Below are positions 13,115 to 23,700 of a DNA stretch of 64,000 nucleotides, in pieces. Under the pieces are notes generated by a model. That model searched no databases and had not been told where the DNA came from. It saw nothing but the letters and a program-made list of their open reading frames with translations. Position numbers and translations under genes: made by a program. Position 1 is the stretch's first letter; each line of letters opens with the position of its first letter. Source of the stretch: Schoenobius gigantellus (Eukaryota; Arthropoda; Insecta; Lepidoptera; Crambidae); contig OZ012541.1 of assembly GCA_963935595.1 (NCBI GenBank), forward strand, positions 29,179,860 through 29,243,859, read 5' to 3'.

Positions 13115-13350
13115 AACTGTGATAAATAGATTGTTTGAGTATGCCGCTATAATGTCTAGAGTTTGTCAGAGTTTGTCGGCAAGTTTCAGAGTTTGCCGCT
13201 TGCGCGTTTCAGAGATATGTGTGGCCCGGCTCCAAAACCAAACGACATAGCGAAAATATGTTTGCCTATAACGATAGGCGGCAGTTTGTCAGAGTTTGTC
13301 AGACAAGTTTCAGTTTTTATTGAGCTCGCGTTTAAGGGGGCTTACTAAAA
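13115..13350. repeat. 'agtttgtcggcaagtttcag' repeat, copy 1
   Basis: The segment from 'acaaaaaaaaactgtgataaat' to 'gtttaagggggctta' recurs at 18252-18440 and 19121-19175. The second copy is split by unrelated sequence. A further partial match occurs near 19795-19845. It is non-coding and contains internal tandem 'gagtttgtc' units. Confidence 0.55.
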
Positions 13351-13379
13351 TCGATTTAAATCCGCACTTTCAGTATTTA

Positions 13380-13815
13380 TGTATGTCCCATAATCGAGTT
13401 CGGTCCTCATCCAATTATCTCCTTACATGTCCATCTCACAGTCTGAAATAATTCACTCTTCCTTTTTTGTACAATCCATTCTTCTCTGGAACGTTCTGCT
13501 TTTAGATATTAAGAAATCTGTCAACAGGTTAAGTTTCAAAAATAAATTGCGAAAATATGTACAACATAACTGTATATCACAACGTCGCTTTTTGTTGGCT
13601 GTATTATTCTTGCTACTGGTTATTGTTGGTGAATAATAATATTGTATTAATTTATTTTTCAATAAGTCATATTTATGTATTAGGTTTTAACAATTTGTAA
13701 ATGATTTCGATTTGATCATTTGCTTTCTGCACCTCCCGTAGGTTGACAGGTAGAAAATGCCTTAGGCATTAAGTCCGCCTTTGTACACAAGGTACATAAA
13801 GCATTAATAAATAAA
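13380..13815 (+). mobile_element. 3' end of a LINE (RT C-terminus plus 3' UTR)
   Basis: The open frame at 13427-13636 contains SFFVQSILLWNVLLLDIKKS and SFKNKLRKY, the typical last residues of insect non-LTR ORF2 proteins. It is followed by a 3' UTR with 'gcattaagtccgcctttgtac' and an A-rich end with 'aataaataaa' at about 13806. An inverted relative of the 3' UTR occurs at 35440-35555. The element is a 5'-truncated copy. Confidence 0.65.
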
Positions 13816-14718
13816 TACTTTTTTTTAAATTAAAATATTTATTAATAATTATCAACTGTATCATCACTAGCTGTACCTTCGGCTTCGTCCGCGTGGAATA
13901 GTGACTCACGGCAACATTTTTAATTTTTTAGGCTAATTGCAAATAAAACGCATACAAACACATTAACATAAATAACACTAAAGAACCAACTACAAAATTA
14001 ATGAAAACATTGGTAGGTATTAAGTCGTGTTTATATTGAACAAACAAGAAACGAAGATTTTACAAACAAATTAGACAGGACATGAAGTTCATAGAGATAG
14101 CTTTGCTAGGTAAAACACCACAGCTCAGAATGTAATAATAAACTTAAAATCGATATTTTGTAGGCATGGGATACCAATGGCATTAACTAGTATCAGATGG
14201 TGAAAAAGATAAAGAATTTAAAAGATTTCTATATGAATGGGATATTGAATATAAAATTACAGCACCTTATCATCCAAACTCAAATGGACAAGCTGAAAGT
14301 TCTGTTAAAATTATAAAAAACATACTTCAGAAATGTAAAGAGGCTGGAACAGATCCATATATAGCTTTGTTGCAGTATAGGACAACTTCTAAAAACAATT
14401 TGTTATCACCAGCTGAGTTATTAATGTCGAGGAAGCTACGGTGTAATATGCCAATCACATCTTCAAAATTAAGACCTAAAGTAGTGACATTTAAACAATA
14501 TAAAGAATCTGTTATTAAAAACAAAATGGAAATGGCAAAACATTACAACAAGAGCTCCAAACCCTTATCTCTACTTTATCGGTTTATCCAGGAGATCAGG
14601 TATATTTTAAGAAAAATCCTCACAGTACCTGTGATAGGGCTGTAGTAATTAAAAGATTAGATGATGATAGGTCATACATGATTCAAAGCGTAGATAAAAA
14701 ATGACCAGTGATACGCTA

Positions 14719-16196
14719 TGGCCATTTTCACCAATAATCCCTAAATTTTAGGTAAACCCTAAGCCGCGATAAGTGACACTTAGTATACATTTGGTTTTCA
14801 CCGACGCTTAAGAGACACCTAGTACCGTAAGGGATGCCTTAAATATAGGGGCCCATTATTCAACTCCGTAGTGCTAAGTGACAGTTATTTTTAGGTTAAT
14901 TTCTCCAAGTTTGCTCTAATCCTAATAGCATGAAATATTTATTTAATAGTTTATATGCTCTTGACGCTGTAGAAACTACACAGGATATAAGTGACGGTGT
15001 CCTATTTCTTTTAACAGTGAGTTCAGACCATGATCCTAAATTGAAAATCAATAAAATTTTCTCCCGGAAAATTCATAAATTTTCCGAATTTATTATTATT
15101 TTTTTCTAAATTTTCTGGTGTAATATGACAACGTTATTTACAAATCATATTTTGTCAAAAACCACAATAAAAACACAAAATATTTGGGTTTACTTTTTTG
15201 TTGCACTCCACGTACGTGGAGATGATGAAGAATTATTTCGAAATCGAATCGAGTAATGCAAAATTAATAACAGATATTGTTGCAAGGTGGCCAGGATCAA
15301 CCAATGAATCTTAAAGATAAATTGTAACTTTTCTGTTTTCTCCTGTCGCATATCTTCTATAAAGGAGATGTTCCCATCTATAGACGCACGCACAGCCGTA
15401 ACCACTAATGGTAGCAACGTGAAATTTGGATAGTTGTTTTAATTCAAAATACGGACGCACACTAAGAAGGGATTTAAAAAAAAATCCTATAGGGATAAAA
15501 TGGGGGTTGCAAGTTTGTATGGAAAAATCTTTAAATTAGCGACGATTTTGAGATTCATGCTCTCTAAAATATTTAATTGAACACGAGTTTCATGTTTTAT
15601 TGGAATTCACCCCCTTAGGGTGCAAAATAGGGGTTGGAAGTTTCTATGGAAAATATTTAAAATCTGCTCCAATTTCTATGAAATTTATTATCCGGGCGTA
15701 GCCTATAGGCTACAAAATTATTTTTCCTACGGGAAAATAATAATAACGCGGGCGAAGCCGCAAGCAGAAAGCTAGTAATAAATAAAAATTAAAATTAAAA
15801 TCCCATGAGCGGGAAACGTCAACCGAAACGCGAAAGTCGCGTTTTTTAGGCAGCAGGTACTTAATTGTTCAGCCAAAAAATCTGCTAGTAAGCTTTTACG
15901 TACAACATCATGCAGAAAATCTTTTTTTTTGTCATTATTAAGCTACTGTCCAATAAACTGTGTCCATTTTAACTCAAATTAGGCAATATTTCAGGTAATT
16001 TCATAAAATCGATTAAGCATCGATTATGTTCAGCGGTTCTTCTTAAAGCAATCTGTCACCTAACTAAGCGGTCCCTAATAAAGTATCACTTTGCTCGGTG
16101 AAACTAAATTTAGGTAGGGGTTTGATTTAAGGTTCACCCTAAGCTAGGGAACTCCTAGCTAGGGGATTCTTTAGGATTGGTTGGTGAAAATGGCCA
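14719..16196. mobile_element. 1.48-kb TIR element inserted at TA inside the Gypsy remnant
   Basis: TGGCCATTTTCACCAA at the left end is matched inversely by TTGGTGAAAATGGCCA at the right end. Similarity continues inward ('taatccctaaa' against 'tttaggatt'). TA flanks both ends (14717-14718 and 16197-16198). The interior is AT-rich and non-coding apart from chance ORFs. At 15436-15777 it contains a copy of another repeat that is also present inverted at 18786-19088. Confidence 0.7.
15436..15777 (+). repeat. 'gcgggcgaagccg' interspersed repeat, copy 1
   Basis: The sequence runs from 'ttcaaaatacggacgcacactaagaagggat' to 'aacgcgggcgaagccgcaagcagaaagctag'. The same elements in the same order lie on the opposite strand at 18786-19088. 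The repeat is lepidopteran, non-coding and SINE-like in its ending. Confidence 0.55.
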
Positions 16197-16360
16197 TACT
16201 CTCTTAATTATGTAAGAAATAGAGATCATGTTATGCATAATTTTAGCATTTTGAACAATGACTCTACCATGCAATGCAGCTCATCACCAAGGGAAGTAGA
16301 TGCGGATGCTAGACGGGAGGTAGAAACTGGGTGTAGCAGTGTAACAGCGGGTATGACTAG

Positions 16361-16617
16361 GTTTTTTTTTTTTTTTTAACTTGTTTATTCGCAATAAAAG
16401 TTTATTTGAAGCTTTTATACCACTTGTTTCGCTGGGGGTGTTCGGGTGGTGTCAGTGTGGATTCCACCGGAGTCGAGTTCTGCGAATGGGATACATCTTC
16501 ACGACTCTGGTATCCTCCGAGGAAAAGAACTGTGCGCAGCGCGCACAGTTCCTTATACAAAGTAACCATATAGAGCAATATACACACACACACACACATA
16601 TAATATATATTGTTTAG
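16361..16617 (-). mobile_element. Poly(A) retroposon (minus orientation) with target duplication
   Basis: The insert begins with a T17 run, that is, a poly(A) tail on the minus strand. On that strand the tail is preceded by GAATAAACAAGTT and a second AATAAA, so it looks like the polyadenylated 3' end of a transcript. GTATGACTAGG occurs at 16350-16360 and again at 16618-16628, a perfect duplication of 11 bp or slightly more. A CA/TA microsatellite lies at its 5' end. The minus strand has an open frame of about 65 codons (including VSHSQNSTPVESTLTPPEHP). It could be a LINE 3' end or a retrocopy. Confidence 0.65.
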
Positions 16618-16837
16618 GTATGACTAGGTTAGGTCATGTTATTAAGCCTGGCCATTATACAAGATTGTAATGTTTGTAATTTAAATGTTTGTTGAGTCAG
16701 TGTCTATGCTTGTACATATATTGCTTGGCAACCTCTTCGTTGTTGTTAATATTGGTCATGAAATTATAATGACGTATGGGAATTATTGTCTAATATATTA
16801 ATATCTAGTCTACTGTCGTTTCATTGAAGAAACATAT

Positions 16838-17049
16838 ATAACACGTAGGAGCGTCAGACAAATGTACATATGAAATTCGAAAAACGAAAATGAATCCGGT
16901 TGGACCACGAGTCATAAGCAAATTACTAGTGGTCTAACTGGTGGTTGGACCACGAGCCCGGAGCGATTGGTACATAGCGGTCTCGAACCCCGGACCTCCC
17001 GATTGGAAGGCAAGTGCCGAGTTCACTCACAGCGCCACTGACGCTCGAT
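16838..17049 (-). mobile_element. tRNA-derived SINE fragment, reverse orientation
   Basis: On the minus strand it carries a tRNA-like head with a degenerate B box (the complement of 'ctcgaaccccgg') and the text 'gcgccactgacgctcg'. The same sequence order ('gtaggagcgt', 'aaatgtacat', 'atgaaattcgaaaaac', 'ggacctcccgatt', 'agtgccgagt') occurs at 25340-25622. An extra 60 bp lies in the middle of this copy. Confidence 0.6.
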
Positions 17050-17766
17050 GTATAGGAGTTTTTGTATAAGAACACGAGGAGATAAAATATAGGACCTACT
17101 ACGAGTCAATAAAGGAATCAAAAACTTGAATCAAATTTTTAATTTGTGGACTTTCATTCTTTAGAGATTTGTTTTTAATCTTAGATACCATTTACTTATG
17201 TATAATTATGACTATGTTACTTTGTGGCTTCGGGTTTCTACCGGTTTAATTCCTGATTCGGGCAAACGATTCAAATTATTTCAAAAATGTTGTATTAAGT
17301 AATGTCATGTTCTGATGGCCGAGCTACAAGATTAGCAGCAGGCTATTGTTGAAACGAATTCCGATCGATGGACATTGATATTATGACGTCCTATACGGTC
17401 AAATTGGTTCCGAATCCGCGAATCTTGAGTGAACTTATTTCAGTGTTGTTAGTTCCTTTTTTATTCAAGATCCGCGCAATACGGATCGCAGTGACTGTTA
17501 TATGCAATCACATGGGATTTACAAAATTTTCTGATTTCTCAAAAAAAAAAAAAAAAGAATTTCCAGTGATTTCCAGATAATAATTGACATCGGTTGTCAT
17601 TGACAACCTGTGAGATGTTCACAAAATATGAAAATGATAAATTTACAAATAATATTAGCAAATAACTTTATTATTAATGTAAAAAACTGACAATGACAAA
17701 AAGCAGTTTGATTGAAAAAATACGTTGTGATTTGATGAAACAGTAAAATTTTTGTTAACTGTCGCA

Positions 17767-20700
17767 ATGCTTAGTTTGGGACTTCAAAAATTTTTGTCCG
17801 GGACCACATCAACTCTGATACTAGCGGCCAAGTATCAAAACTATGTATCATCGCATGCGCTAGTCAACCTAGATAGACTGTGCGATCAGTACTGCCCCGT
17901 GCCCCGGTTTCCACCGCAAAAGGTCTGTGGTTATCAATACAATCTTTTATGAACGTGGGTATGTGTTCACATATCCATAACGCTTCATGTAGGTATTGAT
18001 GATAAAAAATGTATAATATTATTATTTAAAACGTCGTAGACAGGTACCTATAGTCGACCAAAAAGATTGTTTAGCAGTAAAGTTGAAATTCAGTTTTGCG
18101 TCATGTATGAAACAACACAGTCGATTTTCCTTTGCAATTATCACGTACAATCTAATTACTAAGGTTATGTAAACGATGTTTTTTTAGACGTGAAGTTTTG
18201 TTAATAGTGGCAAATTACTTTCTTAGTCGATTTATAATATGTACGTGTAACTACAAAAAAAAACTGTGAAAAATGGGTACATTGTTTGAGTAGCCGCTAT
18301 AATGTCTAGAGTTTGTCGGCATGTTTCAGAGTTTGTCGTTTGCGCGTTTCGGAGATATGCGTAGCCCAGCTGGGGTAACGTTACTCCAGCCGTGCCACAC
18401 AGATCTCGAAAAGGAAAAAACATAGCGTAACTCTGTTTGCTGCAGGGATTGAATGCCTTTGTTAAATTTCGGTTTTTAACCAGCATAATGAAACGGTACC
18501 GAAATCTCAACCTTTATAAAATATATGTACAGTTATTTCACCTTTATTACATTGTGGTATCGAAATACATCAAAAGTAGGTAAAATCTTTGATTGGCAAC
18601 ATCAAGGATGTATTATTCTTCCTCTATGGCAACATTAACCAGGCGACAGGTCTCGACGTGCGTGTCCGTGCACTCTACGCGTATTCGAGGCACTTCATGA
18701 GTTTATGCACTTTTTGCTTTTTTATGCGTCAGTCGCGAAATCGGTATTAGTAAAGCAGGACGACTGCCAAATATTTATAGTTTGACTAGCTCTCCGCTCG
18801 CGGCTTCGCCCGCGTTATGTTTTCATAGAAATTGGAGCAGATTTTAAATTTTTTGCATAGAAACTTTCAACCCCTATTTTGCACTCTTAGGGGTAAATTC
18901 CAATAAACCATGAAACACGTGTTCAATTAAAATTTTTAAGAGCACTAATCTCAAGTTTTATCAAAATCGTTGCTAATTTAAACAGTTTTCCATATATACA
19001 AACTTATAACCCCTATTTCATCCCTTTAGGGTTAAAATTTTTTAAAATCCCTTCTTAATGTGCGTCCGCATTTTGAATTAAAACATCTATATCAGCAAAC
19101 TTTGCTGATATAGACAGGTGGCAGTTTGTCGAAGTTTGTCGGACAAGTTTCAGTGCTCATCGTGCTTGCGTTTAAGGCGCATAGTAACGTCAATCATAAA
19201 AAATCACTGCAGAAAAAACCGGTTCGCTTCATAAATATTGAATAAAAAAATCTTTAAAAAAGATATGTTATTATTCAACGCATTCTTTAGAGGATGGTCT
19301 TTTTAATTTTTTGACAAATTAATTAAAACTTGGTTAAAATGTGACCTAAACATGCCTCGATTTTAAAACTATAAACCTAATCGCTTCGTAAATATTAGGT
19401 TAAATCACATACTTTCGATTTCAATAAATAAAGTGAACAATATTCTAGGGGATGGTCTTTTTAGATTTTTCTTATTCGCCTTTATTATTTTTTTATTGAA
19501 ATAATTCATCTTACGCGTAAAGGTTTGCTTGAATATTCCCCTCACTCTCACTCACTCACTCCTATGTAATCAGTGCGGGACGATCGACGCAAGGTCATTG
19601 GGAGCACTATGCGCCTTAAGGGGGCTGTGTGTACATTCTCAGTGACAGTCAAGCGACTCTCAATGCGCTTCTGTCATACAAGGTGGAATCCAAACTAGTG
19701 ATGAACACAATTGAAGCACTAAACAATCTAGGTAAAGACAACACTGTCTGTATGTCTAGTCTGGATTTCAGGCCATAAGGGCTTCGATGGTAACGGGTTG
19801 CCCCAGCTGGGCCACACGGAACGACATAGTTGAAAATCAGTTTGGAAATCTGATATACAGGGTATAAAAAGACGTATACCGAAGCCCGCGTCTACGCATA
19901 ATATAACGAAAAATGGCTTGCGCGTCCGGATATCGCGTCGGTGTTAGTGACTCAGTGTGTGTGTTCATGTCATAGTCATAGTCACCTACCCAGTAATTTC
20001 ACTGTCGTTTAGTTTTTCGAACCGGAACACAACAGCAATATCACTAAACGTTGATTTACAGCAGAAATTAGTGAGGTCTCCGTGTAAACGACTGATGTAG
20101 GCACTTAACTCTCCCTCTGGTACTATTGACTCTATCACGATCGATTTTAATTTAATAGTCACTGCGGCCTCAATAAGAGATTGACGTCTATCTTTTTGAA
20201 CTTTTCCACTTAGATTACCTACACGATATAGACGTACTGGACATCAGAGTGTTTAGTGACTATTCAAAGTGCATTTCTAAGAGGTATATTGGGTGACCAA
20301 TGACCATCAAAAATCAATCAAAATACCAATATAAATCTAATTCCCCTGCGTTGTGTAAGACCTGGAAGCGGATTTCCCTCTTAAAACAGGTGATAAGTAA
20401 ATAATTATTTGGGCTTTAGGTGACCATAGTAGGCGCAGGTAGCGACATTGGACGTATTGTGTCGCTGTTTCTAAAGCAGCAGAAGGTTGTGAAGTTCCTG
20501 GCGCTATGGGACGAGGCGCCGGAGCGCGGGCTGCTGGGATTGGCCACCGACCTGGCACACATCGACACCAGCACAGCAGTGGAGGCATACCAGGGCCGGA
20601 TGTATTTGAAAACAGCGCTGAGTGTAATTTATCGTCATTTAAATATTATTTTCATTATAGGTACGGAGTGACAATTTTAATATAATATACGATCACTAGA

Positions 20701-23700
20701 AGGCAAGTACAGTCGGCAAATTGGTTTATCACCCTTTTTTTTCGAATGACCGCACCGTACTCGCCGTTGGCTAGACGACGAGCGTGTGTGGGGCTCTCCC
20801 GGCAAAATTGGTTTACCACCCTAATTTTTATGTTATAAAACAATACAGTCCACTGTATTTTCCTTTGCATTAACATATTGACAGCTGCCAAGGTAACCTT
20901 AACGATATTTTGCGAGATTTTGTGAAAACTGGCACACTAACTTTATTGGCCGACCGCACCCTGGGTGGGCTCATCTGTAGAAAAGATTTCTGCTAAAAAT
21001 TGTAGTGTTCATACTAATCCTAATAACTTAATTCTCACGTCAGGATTCAGATGTTGTGGTAATCTGTGGAGGAAGCTACATCATGCCGGCGCAGTGCAAC
21101 GCCCCGGATCGCGAACTGTTCTTCCAAAACATGCGCTTTGTGCGAACGGCCACCCTTGCGTGCGCGCACTTCTGCCCGCAAGCTGTCATTGCCGTACAGA
21201 CGCCACCCGTGGACTGCAATTTTACTTTGTGTAAATATGTAAGTAGACTGCTAATTATTTGTTCTAATAGCTGTCCACCGTAATTTATCCGCGTCCTGGA
21301 TAAATTCCGGAAAACAATCTACATTGATATTTATTCTTTATAAAATCTATTAGTACTGTACCTACCTTTTTTTCGAGGGAAATGCGTAACCGCACCTTAT
21401 TGGCTAGAGGGCGAGCGTGTGTGAGCTGTAAGGCTCTCATGACAGACTGCCAGGTCTACCCATTAAAACACACTGGTCCACACTACACACTACGACACCA
21501 CTACCAACGCGCCCGGTCTATTACTGTATATACTGAAATCTTACCTTTTACTTTTAAGACTCTAACGACTGAACAGGGCAAACGTGAACGGTGAGTACGT
21601 TCTCACGTTCGTGCTCTGCCGATTATATCGCCGTCATGGGTGAAACACTGCAGGAAGCAGGATCTTCAGGGGATGCTGGATATCCTTCACTAATCCTTCC
21701 GACGACGTGTGGGGCTCTGGATGAACTTGGAAAAGCGAAAGTTATGTTTCACAGTCACGTTGCACTGGAACCCATCACTGTCGTCGGGGTTACTCTCGAA
21801 GTTGTCCATGAATCTATGTCTATCTCGGGCATACGTTGCAGTTGGGGAGAAACAACTTCGAGAGGCAGTCTGACAGGAGGGTTTGCTTTGACTGCTTCCG
21901 GAAGCTTCGACACATCTTCTCGTTCTTTCGTCTTTGTATAATCTATACTTAATCAGTATAGAATATACTAAGACGCATAACGCTGATTCTGGTTCTGGAT
22001 CGTCTTCGTCCCGGCACAAGATATACGGGTCATCATAACACCCATGCTATGGGTTTTATTGTATATAGACATGGTGTTGTGATATATGTAGCCTTCACAC
22101 TAGCGCGCCACACGCATGCTGCATGCACGCATTATCTATTATATCTATCGTATAAAGCTATAATAATAAATATACTACTATATTTTCATTTCATATAATT
22201 TTTACATAGTATACATTAAAAAATCTATTAAAATATCATTTTGACCATAAATTGATTTAAATATTATTTGATAAAGTGATTCATCCGTGTTACTAGTGAA
22301 AGAAACGAATTAAGCAGGTGGTGAGCGAAAACCATCTGCGACGGTAAGCTCGCACAGGACCGCTGTTGGAGCCCCGCACCGCTCTTGGAGCCCCGCACCG
22401 CCTCGCCGGAGGCGTGACAGAAACCACGCATGCTACTTGCTTGCACGTTGAATGATTGCTTACATGCTACATCGTTGCTAGCACAGATCAGTAAATGTAG
22501 CAAGCTATTGCTAGCAAGATGCATGATTGCTTACACGCATGCAACTTGTCTTTTTTTGCAATTCTACATCAAGCTATTCAAAAATATACATAATATTTTC
22601 CGTAGAGGCAGGCAAGAGGTCGTCACAGTACCATGATTTCCATACCCCTTTGCCGAGTAAGGAAGGCATTTTATACTGAAATTTTACTGATACAATTTTT
22701 TGGAACATTTCATATAATTACAAATCTATAACCTATAGTCACAAACAATAAAATAGATGTAAACTTAGCAATTTTGCTCTGTAGTCGATGTAAGATTAAA
22801 TGCGATCAGCGTTTTAAACTGGTTATGTTTAATAGACGCTGGAACAAGCTAAGGTATACGACAAACGACGCTTGCTCGGAGTGAACTCTATTAGTGCAAT
22901 GCGTGCTAACCAGCTGCTCTGCACCGCCACGGGCAACGATCCAGCTACTGGCAGCACTCCAGTGGTGTGTGGCTCTAGTCGCTGCACAAGAGTGCCAGTT
23001 TTCTCCAGTGCCAAAGCTAGCAACTTTCCACAGGTAATAAGTTTACACCTATATATACCACCACGCCCGCACCATTGTTTAAGATGCCTGCAGGATTCGT
23101 ATAGCGAGTGGAGGCTGCTTGCTATCCATAACTGCCATCCATCCATCTCAGACCTAATACGTATACTACGCTCGCTCGTTCTGGGGGAACGTTCCTCCCG
23201 AACGATAACTCAGCGCGGCTTGGTAGAGAGCACCTTGTTCGTTGATAGGAGGATGAGCCTGGACTAGGTGAGATTGGTCTGGGTCACATAAGCTGTTGTT
23301 CGGAGCCGGATGGAGGGTCGGAGAAAATGTGAGCATGCTAATGCATTGTCTCTTTTTTCTTCCTGGATATAGTGGAATCGCGAATCGTGGTATCACAACG
23401 TAAATATTTATCTAATTAGATGTATCTACATTCGAATACAAAAAGTAAAAAATAGTATTTCGTTTAGTTTTTAACTGAGTCAATCTTGAAGTTTTTATTA
23501 CAGAATATCGAAATGAGTCACTACTTAAGTGAGTTAATTGGTTGCAGGCGCAGGTAGAATGTTTGACTCGGCTGGTTCGCGAAGCGGACGACATTATATG
23601 CAAAGTGAAGAGCAACAACGAGCAAGGGCATCTATCCATTGGATTTTCAACCGCTCGATGCATTTTGAACATTATGAAAGGTTTGATTGTACAAAATGTA

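Larger units (their letters stand above)
14186..16690 (+). pseudogene. Ty3/Gypsy-type integrase remnant, interrupted twice
   Basis: From 14186 a plus-strand frame matches the end of the integrase core: a VSDG segment, APYHPNSNGQAESSVK with the last catalytic Glu, then DPYIALLQYRTTSKNN and SPAELLMSRKLR. An indel and an in-frame stop upstream of 14716 show that it is dead. At 14717 it is cut by the TIR element 14719-16196, and the frame resumes at 16199. A poly(A) retroposon then interrupts it at about 16361-16617. Flanking LTRs were not identified. It is probably an old LTR retrotransposon fragment. Confidence 0.7.

Noticed and set aside
19862..19980. TATA-like site and ATG at 19911 as first exon of the MDH-like gene
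   Set aside because: The short frame (MACASGYR) has no good donor at a position that would join exon 2. The exon at 17767-17922 fits phase and family position better.
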